Shown here piece by piece: positions 35,330 through 46,257 of a DNA stretch of 64,000 nucleotides. Source of the DNA: Bretschneidera sinensis (taxonomy: Eukaryota; Streptophyta; Magnoliopsida; Brassicales; Akaniaceae); contig CM043705.1 in assembly GCA_023935145.1 (NCBI GenBank), positions 57,506,084 through 57,570,083 on the forward strand, read 5' to 3'. Numbering within the stretch: position 1 is the stretch's first letter; each line of letters begins with the position of its first letter. Below the pieces are notes generated by a model, which was given only the letters and a program-made list of their open reading frames with translations, did not search any database and was not told the DNA's origin. Made by a program: the position numbers and the translations under genes.

Positions 35330-35770
35330 ACTAGGTCTAAGAATACAAATTTAAATCCTAATGCATATACTAGAGATAAGTATCCTAAAAATACTCATCC
35401 ATATATGTATGCTCACTCAAGAAATGCAAATGCTAGGAATAATCATTCAAGAAATGCACATACTAGAAATTCACATCCTAGGAATTACTATTATGTATAT
35501 CCTAGAGATAATATGTATGTTCATAACTTGCATACTACAAGTTCACATCCTAAGAATTACCATCATGTACATCCTAGAGATAAATGTATGTTCATAACTT
35601 GCATACTACAAGTGCGCATCCAAGAAATTACCTTCATACATTTCCTAGAGATAACATACGTGTTCATAATTTTCATAATAGAAACATGTATCCTAGGAAT
35701 GCTCATCCAAGGAACTATAGACATGTATATTTAAGAAATCCTAGAAATTTCAATAATTATTATCCTAGGA
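35330..35770 (+). repeat. Tandem peptide-coding repeats in Copia gag
   Basis: Repeated phrases of about 60-80 bp encode variants of HPRNYHHVYPRDNMYVHNLH, rich in Tyr, His, Asn and Arg. The matching block in copy 1 is at about 30,640-31,060 and differs in unit details. The segment lies between the zinc-knuckle part and the protease, so it may be an RNA-binding spacer. Confidence 0.75.
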
Positions 35771-35974
35771 TCATGCATCATCAACATGTCTACAATTATA
35801 GAGCACCTTACAATATTAAGAAAGTATGGGTCTCTAAAAGAACCGTATTTTCTAGGACTAAGCCCAAAGGACCCAAGAAATTTTGGGTACCTAAAAGTGC
35901 AATTGTATATCCTTGTGTAATGTAGATATGTCTCCACACCAAAAAAAAGGCAACTATTGGTAGCTTGATAGTGG

Positions 35975-35979
35975 ATGCT
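35975..35979. other. Gypsy target-site duplication, left (ATGCT)
   Basis: ATGCT occurs immediately before the 5' LTR and again immediately after the 3' LTR (47539-47543). In the empty Copia copy 1 the site reads GGATGCTCAAAG (about 31,270), with ATGCT once. This confirms the exact insertion point. Confidence 0.97.
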
Positions 35980-37196
35980 TGATAAGAGCCATAAAATGCA
36001 TCTCAACGATGTTCAATTGTTAGTATTTTATGATTCTTCTCGGTCTTTATTACACTTTTATATGTTGATAACTCTTAAGTAATATTATTGGACCACTGAC
36101 TTATTCCAGTGCATTTTCAGGTATTTTGAGTCCAAAGAGAAGAAGAGCCAATCGTTATTTAAAAGCACCAAGATTTCATGCACGACGAAGCATCGCAGTG
36201 GCTGTGGAGAGGCAAAACATGAAGAAAATCAGCAATTATCCAGCATCGCGGGGCCCAGAAGCTTGCCCAGCCAAATCATACCCAGCACCGCAGCGCCCAT
36301 AAAGCAGCACCGCAGTGCGCACATGGGATTTTATCTCCGAGTTAGACTTTAATTAAGGTTTTAAACATTAGATTAAACCCAAGAACACCCTTGGACCCTT
36401 GTACTATAAATAGACCATTTAGGGTTTAAGAGGAGGAGATCTTGGTTGTGGAGAAAAACCCAGAAAACTAAAGGCAACAGCTCTCATCCATAAAAGTGTT
36501 TAGCCATGAACACCATGGCTAACTAACTTCCAAGCAAGGTGAAGGGATGAATCCCTAGGTGTAGTTGTTCCTATCTTCCCTTATTTGATTCAGTTGTAAT
36601 AAGAATTTATTGTCAAAACATTGTTATGATTTACTTCTTTATCTAATTATAAGATCTTATCTATTCCGGTGATTGTATCTTTTTCCTTGATATAAATTTA
36701 GTCATGCTTCTCTTATGTCAAGATTGTTTGGGTATAATTGAGTCTGGTAAATCTAGCCTTTAGGTTTGTCCATTATTACAATATTGTCAATAAAGATATA
36801 TTGTCATTTCTTGATAAATCTATAGGATAGATCATATGTGCATAAATCGAAGAAGTATTTCATAACAATCATATTAGGGTTTACGTATGTGCTCATCGAA
36901 TACTTACTGGTTGCATGTTTGGGATGTGAAACTTGCAACCGAGCTAAAAATAACTGAATCAAGTTAGGGATAGGGCAACGAACTTAGGGAGGATTCCTGG
37001 ATCCTTGTTATCTTCATATTATACTTTACAATCTATTTTACACAATTACTTCATTACCAAAAGTTCATATCTTCTCACGTAAATCTTTATCGTTTGTGTT
37101 ATGGTTTACACCTACTTTTGTAGTTAACTTGTTTCCTTGTGGAATCGACACCCCAAAGCCGTGCTACAACAACCGCGTATGTTTTGGGCGTAATCA
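35980..37196 (+). repeat. Gypsy 5' LTR (1,217 bp)
   Basis: Starts TGATAAGAGCC and ends GGGCGTAATCA. A TATA box, TATAAATAG, lies at 36405-36413. The GC-rich CAGCACCGCRGYGC units are at about 36,238-36,324. It is 64 bp shorter than the 3' LTR, mostly through fewer of these units. Confidence 0.95.
36405..36413 (+). promoter_or_regulatory. TATA box in Gypsy 5' LTR
   Basis: TATAAATAG, identical in the 3' LTR at 46749-46757, about 85 bp downstream of the palindrome units. It is a good candidate for the core promoter that starts the element RNA. Confidence 0.75.
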
Positions 37197-37201
37197 AATT
37201 T

Positions 37202-37219
37202 TGGCGCCGTTGCCGGGGA
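37202..37219 (+). promoter_or_regulatory. Gypsy primer-binding site (tRNA-Asp)
   Basis: TGGCGCCGTTGCCGGGGA, five bases after the LTR. It is complementary to the 3' end of plant tRNA-Asp, the primer typically used by Athila-type elements. Confidence 0.92.
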
Positions 37220-37438
37220 AACGCACTTACTTACGAAGAAGTTTGTCAACTTTAAGACAAGACGGTACTATCGCTCATTTCTATTAGTTTTGATTTTCTT
37301 ATATTTTTTTTTATATATATTTTATTCTGTTCTGTTTTATTTATCACTTTTAAAAATTCAGTTGGTGTATGCTTAGACCTGGGAGATTCACGAGGGAGAT
37401 TCACTAAGGGACCCGAATTAGAAATACCTTTCCCTTCC

Positions 37439-38897
37439 ATGTCCGTAAGTGAGACCTCGCCTAGATCAAACCCTAGTGTACACCTAACAGAAAATATAGA
37501 AAATTTTGTTAACATGGCTGAAAACCTTAATGAAAATGTTGCTAGAACACTTAAAGATTACCTACATCCTAGCCGGACAGCCACACCATCATGTATAATG
37601 TTTCCAGCCAACACTCGCCATCAAGATTTTAAAACAGGGATGATACAATTACTCCCTACTTTTCGTGGCTTGGAAAACGAAAACCCTTATGTGCACATTA
37701 GAGAATTTGAGGAAGTAGTTGCGACTTTTCATAGTCAAGATGCAACTGATGATATCGTGAGACTCAAGTTTTTTTCTTTCTCCTTGAAGGATAAAGCTAA
37801 GAGTTGGTTATACTTGCTGAGGCCACGATCAATTGGGTCATGGAATGAGATAACCCAAGTTTTTTTTTAACAAGTACTTCCCTCAACATAAGACTAATGC
37901 ATTGAAAAGACAAATCTCCACCTTTGCACAAAAAGAAAACGAGACTTCGTATCAGTTTTGGGAGAAATTTAAAGAGCTGTTAGGTATATGTCCACATAAT
38001 GGGTATGAAAATTAGTGCTTAGTGAGCTATTTCTATGAGGGTTTTACCTATAGAGAATGCCAATTTGTAGAGATGATGTGCAATGGTGAATTTCTGCAAA
38101 AAGACCCTGATGAGGGTATTGAGTACCTCAATGAGCTTGCTGAAAAAGCTCACACATAGACTGGACCTAGTGCTATTGAAAGCACAAATAGGTCATGACC
38201 TATAGAAAACCTTAGTGATGGAGGAATCTACTATCTTAGGGAAGAGGATAATCTTAAGGCCAATGTCGAGATGCTCACTAGGGAGTTAGAGGCATTAAAA
38301 ACTAAAACGCCAACACACATGGTTAATCAAGCCGAACCTTTAGAACCATATTTTGTGTGTGGTGGGGTTGATCATCCCGCTCAAAATTGCCCTACATTTG
38401 TTGACATGAGAGGGCTGTACGAGGAACAATGTAATGCCTTAGGCATGTACAAGAAACCTCCAGCACCCTTCTCTAACACTTATAATCTGGGGTGGCGAAA
38501 TCACCCCAACTTCAGCTGGAAATCTGAAAATCAGCAGCATACACAACCCCCTAGATCATACCCAGCACGTTATCATGCACCCTCATCCTCTTGGACCTCT
38601 TTAGAAGACAACTTACATGCTTTTATAGAAGCACAAGGTAAGACAAACCAAAGGTGTGAGACTTTAATTACACAAGTGGTTGAGGAAAACAAAGAAATAA
38701 GGAGCCAAATATCTAAATTAATGGGTTCCTTAAGTATGACTGAGCGAGATAAGTTCCCTTCCCAAGCTCAGTCTATACCTCACGGTCAACATATGGCACA
38801 AAAAAATTTGAAAGATGTAAATGCCATTGTGACCCGAAGTGGTAAGTCACTACACATCCCACCAATGAATAAACCCAAGGATGTGAGAAAAGGTTAA
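37439..38897 (+). pseudogene. Gypsy gag, broken
   Basis: The frame opens MSVSETSPRSNPSVHL, and a retrotransposon-gag region follows (LLPTFRGLENENPYVHIREF, LKFFSFSLKDKAKSWLYLL). A poly-T tract at about 37,860-37,869 causes a frameshift. The next part (NKYFPQHKTNALKRQI) continues in another frame, with stops near 38,013 and 38,157. A zinc-knuckle-like block, CGGVDHPAQNCP, lies in the open part 38,271-38,897, which ends at a TAA 19 bases before the next open frame. The usual gag-pol polyprotein is therefore interrupted several times. Confidence 0.88.
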
Positions 38898-38915
38898 ACT
38901 AGTAGTGAAGCCGAA

Positions 38916-41900
38916 TTGCCTAAAGAGCCTGCAGTGACCAAAAATCCTGTTAAGACACTATTTCTCCAAGCCTTAAAATCCAACAAGAAAAATCTGGAAA
39001 TAAATAATGAAATCCTTGAGAACTTAAGGCAATTGAAACTTAATCTTCCTCTTTTGCATGTGATTAAACAAGTCCCTACCTATGCAAAAGTTCTCAAGGA
39101 TTTATGCACAATTAAGAGGAAACATCATGTCAAGAAAATAACATTCCTAACTGAGCAAGTTAGTGCGTTAATTGAGCAAAGAATTCCCCCAAAGTATAAA
39201 GATTCAGGCTGTCCTACCATTGCTTGCAGCATTGGAAATCATGAGGTTGGACAAGCCTTGCTAGATTTAGGAGCTAGTGTAAACCTGATGCCATTCTCCA
39301 TTTACTTACAGCTGGGGTTAGGAAAAATCAAACCAACCGGTGTGGTATTGCAATTGGCTGACCGTTCAGTCAAAGTACCCCGGGGTGTGATAGAGGATGT
39401 CTTGATTCAAATTGATAAATTCTACTATCCTGTTGATTTCTTAATTCTTGATACTACTTCTGATGTTGACACTAACTCTAAAATCCTTTTGATTTTGGGT
39501 AGACCCTTTCTTGCTACTGCAAATACTCTAATAAATTGTAGGAATGGACTCATGAAGCTGTCCTTTGGCAACATGACCCTTGAAGTGAATATTTTCAATG
39601 TTGCAAAACAGCCTGAAGATGAGGATGAAAACCACCAGCTTTACATGATTGAGTCACTCATCAATGAGGGAGTTTCTTTAGATAATGATTTTGATCCTCT
39701 TAAGAATTTTCATGTTAATTCTGAGATAGATTTATTTGATGATAAAACTGATATAATTAATATTTGTGCTGTGTTTGACAAATCTCAGGATTATAGCAAT
39801 CGAGCATGGTAACCAAGGTTTGAGGAGCTGCCCGAAAGAAGCAAGACACAAGTTCTCTCAAATGTGGAAGCACCTAAGGTCGAATTAAAGCCTCTACCTG
39901 AGGGTTTAAAACATGCCTTTCTCAGTCCAGGTGATACCTTTCCTATTATTATTTCTTTTGAATTATCTGAGATCTAAAGTAAGAAATTAATTCAAACTTT
40001 AAATGCACACAAATCAGCCCTAGGATGGAGCATGGCTGATTTAAAGGGAATTAGTCCCCTAATCTGCTCCCATAAAATAAATTTGGAAGAAGGAACTAGT
40101 CCTCGTACAGACCCTCAATGTAGGCTTAACCCCACTATGAAAGAAGTAGTAAAAAATGAAGTGATGAAACTGTTAGATGCGGGTATTATATATCCCATAG
40201 CTGATAGTAAGTGGGTAAGCCGTACACAAGTCGTCCCTAAAAAGTCTGGAGTCATTGTGGTGAAGAATGACCTAGGAGAGTTAGTCTCTACCAAACTTAT
40301 GACCAGGTGGCGTATGCGCATTGATTATAGAAAATTAAATGCTGCCACCCGGAAAGACCACTTCCCATTCCTTTTTATTGATCAAATTCTTGAGCGCATA
40401 GCTGGTAATCCCTTTTATTGTTTTCTAGATGGTTATTCTAATTATTATCAAATAGAAATTGCATTAGAAGACTAAGAAAATACCATTTTTAATTGTCCCT
40501 TTGGCACCTATGCTTTTCGTAGAATGCCATTTGGATTATGTAACGCCCCTGCTACTTTTCAACACTGCATGATGAGTATTTTTAATGACATGGTTGAAAG
40601 TTGCATGGAAGTTTTTATGGATGACCTAACTGTTTTTAGATCTTCATTTGAAGCATGCTTAATGAATTTAGAAAGAGTATTAATTCGCTGTGAAGAAAAA
40701 AAATTGGTTTTAAATTGGGAAAAATGCCATTTCATGGTACCATCCGGTATTGTCTTAGGGCATATTGTCTATTCTAAAGGAATAGAGGTTGATCAATCTA
40801 AGATTGAATTAATCTCTAAATTACCTACCCCTAAGACAATAAAGGATATGAGATCTTTCCTTAGTTATGCTGGTTTTTATAGGAGGTTCATACAGAATTT
40901 TTCAAACATCTCTAGACCTTTAAGTACCCTCCTAGTTAAAGACACTCCCTTTGAATGGACATAAGCTTGTCAAGAAGCATTCAAAATGCTGATCGGCAAG
41001 CTTACTTCCGCACCTATAATGCAGTCACCAGATTGGACTTTGCCTTTTGAAATCATGTGTGATGCTAATGACTACGTTGTAGGTGTTGTTCTTGGACAAC
41101 GAAGAGAGGGAAAACCTTTTGTCATTTACTATGCTAGTAAGACTTTAAATAGTGCTCAAATGAATTACTCTACAACTGAAAAAGAATTGCTAGCTGTAGT
41201 ATTTTCTTTAGATAAATTTCATGCTTATTTAATTAGGTCACTTATCCTTATTTTTACGGATCATGCCGCCCTCAAGTATCTTCTCACAAAGAAGGATGCT
41301 AAGGCACGACTAATCAGATGGATCATTCTCTTGTAGGAATTTGATATCACCATCAAGGACAAGAAAGTAGTGGAGAACGTAGTAGCCGACCACCTCTCGA
41401 GACTTACATTCGGGGACACCTATGATGACATGCCAATCAAGGACGATTTTCTCGATGAGCAATTATTATCCATTACTTCTCTACCATGGTTTGCTCACAT
41501 CGTAAATTATTTGGTTACAGGTGAGATATTTATGGATTGGAGCGCTCAAGACAAGAGAAAATTCTTATATGAGGTATGTAATTTCTATTGGGATGACCCT
41601 TATCTTTTCAAGTACTGCCCTGACCAAATTCTAAGGCATTGCATCCCTAATGAAGAGATTGCGAGTATCTTAGAATTTTGTCACTCCCAAGCTTGTGGAG
41701 GCCACTTTTCAATGAAAAAAACCGCTGCAAAAATTTTGTAGTGTGGATTTTATTGGCCTACATTGTTTAAAGATGCAAACACATATTGTCACTCATGTGA
41801 ACAGTGTCAAAAGTTAGGAGCTGTGTCTCGTCGAAATATGATGCCCCTAAACCCTATTTTAGTAATTGAAATTTTTGATTGTTGGGGCATCGATTTCATG

Positions 41901-42780
41901 GGACCCTTTCCTCCTTCTTTTGGATACCAATATATCATCGTGGCAATAGATTATGTATCTAAGTGGGTAGAGGCAGCAGCTTGTCGAAGCAATGATAATG
42001 GAACGATGATTAAATTCCTTAAAGAAAATGTGTTATCTCGATTTGGCACACCACGTGCTATAATTAGTGATCGAGGTATACATTTTTGCAACTGTTCTTT
42101 TGAGTCTTTGATGAAAAAATATGGGGTATTACATAAAATCTCGACTGCTTACCATCCTCAGACTAGTGGACAAGTAGAGCTTGCTAATAGGGAGATTAAA
42201 CAAATTTTAGAAAAAACAGTTAACCCCAATCGCAAAGATTGGTCGTTGAGACTAACTGATGTGCTTTGGGCTTACCGTATAGCCTTTAAAACTCCCTTAG
42301 GTATGTCGCCTTATCGGTTTGTTTTTGGAAAGCCTTGCCATTTGCCTGTGGAGCTCGAGCATCGAGCTTATTAGGCCATTAAGTCTTTTAACTTTAATAT
42401 GGGCGAAGCGGGTAAGCTTAGAAAATATCAGTTGACCGAGTTAGAAGAGTTAAGAAACGATGCTTATGAAAATTCTAGAATCTATAGGGCTAAGATGAAA
42501 GTATTCCATGATAAAAACATTTTGAGGAAAACATTTAAACCCAATGATTGGGTGTTCTTATACGACTCTAGACTTCATAAGCATCCTAGAAAACTTCGGT
42601 CAAGATGAACCGGCCCTTTTTATAGTGAAAAATGTTTTTGAAAATGGGGCAGTAGAAATTGAGGATACTAGAGATGGCCAGGTCTTTAAAGTAAATGGTC
42701 AACGACTTAAGATCTTAATCGATAGACAAGATCCGGAAGTGGAAGACATTCCGCTTATGGATCCGGTCTATTCACATTGA
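38916..42780 (+). pseudogene. Gypsy pol (protease, RT, RNase H, integrase), broken
   Basis: Protease: LLDLGASVNLMPFSIYLQLG at about 39,260 (active-site Asp in DLGA). RT: MRIDYRKLNAATRKDHFPF (about 40,315), RRMPFGLCNAPATFQ and catalytic VFMDDL (about 40,613). RNase H: CDANDYVVGVVLGQ (about 41,060), TEKELLAVVFSLDKF. Integrase: HHCC zinc finger (about 41,640-41,810), [11 protein letters not shown] (about 41,885), IISDRG (about 42,060) and a [10 protein letters not shown] block. Stops end the open parts at 40,475, 40,964, 41,336, 41,741 and 42,374, and a shift follows near 42,600. The domain order is typical of Gypsy. At least three stops sit where family comparison expects Gln or Trp codons, suggesting C-to-T changes. 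Confidence 0.92.
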
Positions 42781-42980
42781 CCACACACCAAAGGTATATT
42801 TTTTTTTATTTTTTGATTTGTTAGTTCTGTTTTTAATTAATTTTTAGTCAATCTTCATTGTTAGTTCTTAGTTTAATTTAAATTTTTAGGATTAATTTTT
42901 ATTTTTATTTTAGTTGACTTTGTTTTATTTTTCTCTTTCATTTAGCAAAAACCCAAATATGAAAATTTTCTTCTGCAGGC

Positions 42981-43076
42981 CAAGCCCAGCACCGCGGTGC
43001 GCACAGGCCAGCACCGCAACACACAGCATACCAGGCCCGGAGTGCACAGCCCAGCACCGCAGCGCACTGCACAGTG
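42981..43076 (+). repeat. GC-rich palindromic units downstream of Gypsy pol
   Basis: It contains a perfect palindrome, GCACCGCGGTGC (42989-43000), and two further CAGCACCGCARCRC units. The same unit type occurs in both LTRs of this element. The local composition is far more GC-rich than the surroundings. Confidence 0.85.
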
Positions 43077-43116
43077 CTAGCTTGAGCCCAACACAATGCT
43101 AACCCTAATTCTGCAC

Positions 43117-43124
43117 TATAAAAG
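43117..43124 (+). promoter_or_regulatory. Candidate internal promoter TATA box (Gypsy)
   Basis: TATAAAAG lies about 40 bp after the post-pol palindrome units and is followed by a CT-rich leader-like sequence (CCTCCTTCTTTATTTCTCC). It lies about 340 bp before the extra ORF. The layout mimics the LTR promoter. No transcript evidence is available from sequence alone. Confidence 0.4.
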
Positions 43125-43459
43125 CCATTTTGCAGCCTCCTTCTTTATTTCTCCTTTCACAAAACCAGCAGCACACTTCCTTCTCTCTCCACTTTGCAAC
43201 AAATCCTTACTTGCCCACTCACTTGGACTCAAAAATTTCTTGTTTCTACCATCATTGCTCACTAATTTTGCTATTTTTGCTACCTTCTCTCTCTAAAGCT
43301 TGGTTACAAGACGACTTGGGGTTTCTCAAAGCACACTTCAAAAGGAAGGTAGTCTTTCTTCTCTCCAACATAGACATCAAGTAAGACCACTTTCTTCCAT
43401 TTTATTGCTTATTTGTGCCATTTAGTGGTTACATTTTGCCTTAAGTATACTATATATAT

Positions 43460-44643
43460 TTGATTTCAATGGAACCTAAGACCAAGAGACCTAGGGGGCA
43501 AGCACAACAAGAGTATGATGACACCAAATTTGTGAGTTTTGAGACAAGTGAGAGATATATTAGTATGTTGCAAATTCGAAAACCCATTCTCGAAAGGGGA
43601 TTCAACATCACCGAGAGAGGCAATCTGACCTTATTTAGAATGATTCTAAATAGGAGTTGGGGTACATTTACAAGACCACCCCCTCCCTCCCTCCCGAATT
43701 TGGTTAGAGAATTTTATGCAAATGCACTCGAGCATAGGAATGGTAAAGTGAGAGTAAGAGGCGAACAGTTTCTTTTAGCAGCTCAACCATTAATAGCTTC
43801 TATGGATTACCTGACATTGAACATAGTGAGTATAGTGTATATGTGTCTACCATTAATTATGAAGAGATTTACACTACCCTTTGTATTCTGGGCACTACAT
43901 GGAAAATGACGGGTGATATCCTTGTCAATTTACCTGGTACTTCTCTCAATGCCAATGCTAGGGCTTAGCAATATTTTATATGTCAGTGGATGATGCCTGC
44001 TTTACACTACACTACCTTAACTGTTGAGCGAGCTGTGTTAATCTATGCAATTTTGATGGGCATGACTATCAATATAGGCCAAGTCATTTACAATTCTATC
44101 AAACATACTATGAGACAAAAATTCGGTTTATATTTTCCTTCTTTAATAACCCAATTGTGCATCCGAGTCGGCGTCCAATACAGCCCTGCTGAGGAGCCTC
44201 AGCCACCTAAAAAACACATTGATGATATCCTGCTAGCTCAGATTAAAGCCTCTAGGCCACCAATTCTGGGAGAGGAGGCAGTATTTGCTGCTCACTCCCC
44301 CACCGCTAGGCATTTCACGGTTGTCGAGCGACTTGAGTGGATAGAGAGTCGTTTTGACGAGCAGCAGAAATTATTGCTTGATAGGTTAGATTATCAAGAA
44401 AAATTTTTGGCTCGGCAAGCTGATTATCAAGCGGAGGTCAACTCCTCCTTTGGTCAGATGTACCAACACCTTGCCTCCGCTACTGGTTGCAATATGGGTC
44501 ATTTTCCTACAATGCCAACCTATTCGGGTTCATCTTTTGATCCACCTCCCAAAGAAGGTGAAGAGAATGAAGGGAATGCAGATGATGATGAGAATTTAGA
44601 GGAATATTTTTGGGTTTTATCTCTTATTTTCCCTTTTCCTTAG
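43460..44643 (+). pseudogene. Gypsy post-pol (env-like position) ORF, broken
   Basis: Two open stretches, 43,460-43,909 and 43,990-44,643, lie in different frames. The first contains a block ending LVREFYANALEHRNGKVRVR, characteristic of the plant transposon-protein domain found after pol in Athila-type elements. The second ends in a helical, coiled-coil-like part (VERLEWIESRFDEQQKLLLD) and an acidic tail. I see no signal peptide or convincing membrane span, so calling it an envelope would rest on position only. Its function is unknown. A frameshift and stops near 43,909-43,990 break it. Confidence 0.75.
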
Positions 44644-46246
44644 TTTATTTTTCGTTATTTTCTTTTTCTCATTTTAGTGATTTTTCTAAATTTTATGTGC
44701 TAACCTAACATATGGTGGGAATCTTAAGGGTACACCACAGTTGTTTTCTTTTTGTTGTCTTGTTCTATGTTGTAGATTGAAATTTCAGCAAGAAGAATGA
44801 CATGCAATTCACCTGGTGGTACATATTTTTCAACATCTGTGCACTCGTGCTTACAAAGGGAGTTTTTCTGTACTTTCTCTTTAACACTGAAGACAATGCA
44901 AATTTTAAGTTAGGGGTGGAGACGCATTTTCTTTAAAATTGCTTGGTGTTACCTTCCTTTACCTTTTGTTTTAAACATGATTTGTGTTTGCCTTGGATGT
45001 AATTCACATGTCAATGATATAAGCTTAATTGAGATAACACACAACATTTAAAAGAAGTTAAATTTTTGTTTCGGTTTGAAAATACTTTAAGTGTCAATCT
45101 TGATTTGGTTAGAGACTCTAGTTAGTGGTAAGATTGTATGGTTAGTCTTAAGCACTTAGAGACGTTTTATGTGTGATTATTTTGTGAATATTTTTACGGT
45201 CTCGACAAGCTCTAGAACTTACTTGATAACCACTTGAGGCGAATTCTTAGAATGCACATTACTTAGGATATGATATAGGCCATTTTTGGACCGTTTGAGC
45301 CTTTCGAACTTACCATTGCTATATTTATCACTAGTCACCCATTTGAGCTTTTTTCTTGAAAAAGAATTTGAGCATTGTTTCTTTCAATAGCCCATTTACT
45401 CACCTAAAATATTTTATCCTTACCTTCCTTTTAAAAGAACTTAGTCATACACATTTGTTGAGAAGCACTCAAGAGGAGTAAGAATGAAAATATGAGAAAA
45501 TATCACAACCATAACCCAAGTACATTAAAGAAGATAAGTTGGGGGTTGTGGAAAAAAAAAGAAAAGAAAAGAATGAAAAAGGAGGTAAATGATCTTATGC
45601 TAAAATACAAAAGAAAAAAAAAAGAAGTGAATTATGGCAAAGCAAGAAGAAAAGAAAGGAAAAGTGGTGATTTGAGAAAAGTGCTCGAACAATAGTTGAA
45701 AAAGTTGGTTGATGAAGTAAGGTTATCTAGTGCTTAAAAGTGGTTGTGTTTAAAGCTAAGAGATTGAGTTCTTTTACTTATGAATCCTTCCTAGTCTTTC
45801 TTAACCTTACCGTAGCCTAACGTTACAAGCTTATTAAAGACCTATTGATCCAAAGTAATGTGATTTTTCTACAATAGTGGAGAGTGATTTGAAAAATAAG
45901 TCTATGGAGCTTGCTTATGTGATTGATGTCACACAATTTATTATGTTTTTAGAGGCCAAGACTTGTATTCACGAATGTTATGCATAAAATCATCCGGGTG
46001 TACGGACTAATGGATTGTGGTAAGATGGATGTTAAGAGTCAATAACGATTTCAAGATTGATGTTTGGATCACTTTCGAACTTGGGTGAATTTAAACAATT
46101 TTATGTGCTGTGTGTTATGCGAAATTTTTGAGACAAAATGTGGATTACTCTTGGTTAACACTGATATTGCTTTACTTTACTTCGATTCCCACCATGGAAT
46201 TCATCTCTTGTTTCCGCTTGAATTGCTAGGGACTAGCAAGAAGCTA
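44644..46246 (+). other. Gypsy 3' non-coding region
   Basis: No gene. Near 44,890-44,925 is a GAAGACAATGCA...TTAAGTTAGGGGTGG phrase resembling the polypurine-containing motif of related elements. The Lys-rich frame at 45,492-45,695 reflects an A/G-rich stretch. A long 3' non-coding part is usual in Athila-type elements. Confidence 0.7.
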
Positions 46247-46257
46247 GTTGGGGGTTG
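46247..46257 (+). promoter_or_regulatory. Gypsy polypurine tract
   Basis: GTTGGGGGTTG directly abuts the 3' LTR start and is the expected priming site for plus-strand DNA synthesis. Confidence 0.75.

Larger units (their letters stand above)
31508..35979. repeat. Tandem duplication unit 2, left part
   Basis: Second copy of the ~4.68 kb unit. It is interrupted by the Gypsy element at 35,979 and resumes at 47,539, where the homology with copy 1 runs on to about 47,770 before passing into Copia sequence that copy 1 lacks. Confidence 0.88.
33789..35979 (+). pseudogene. Copia gag, copy 2
   Basis: Starts MASNSYTEGHSSTRPPLFNG and stays open for 127 codons to the shared frameshift at about 34,172. 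An in-frame TAG near 34,346 replaces the Trp codon of copy 1. A long open stretch at 34,423-35,166 contains the Lys/Glu-rich part, a zinc-knuckle-like block CKKPGHINVDFP (its third cysteine changed to Phe) and an alpha-helical coiled-coil-like tail. Downstream come the tandem peptides and KVWVSKRTVFSRTKPKGPKK. The gene is cut by the Gypsy insertion just before the protease CSKHMTGD block. Confidence 0.85.

Noticed and set aside
37202..37219. tRNA gene fragment
   Set aside because: Only the 18-bp complement of a tRNA 3' end is present, directly after an LTR, so it is a primer-binding site.
43460..44643. Viral envelope gene
   Set aside because: No signal peptide, convincing membrane span or fusion-type feature was seen. 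The position after pol is the only support, so it is described as a post-pol ORF of unknown function.
45492..45695. Lys-rich 67-residue ORF
   Set aside because: It is a compositional product of an A/G-rich stretch in the Gypsy 3' non-coding region.
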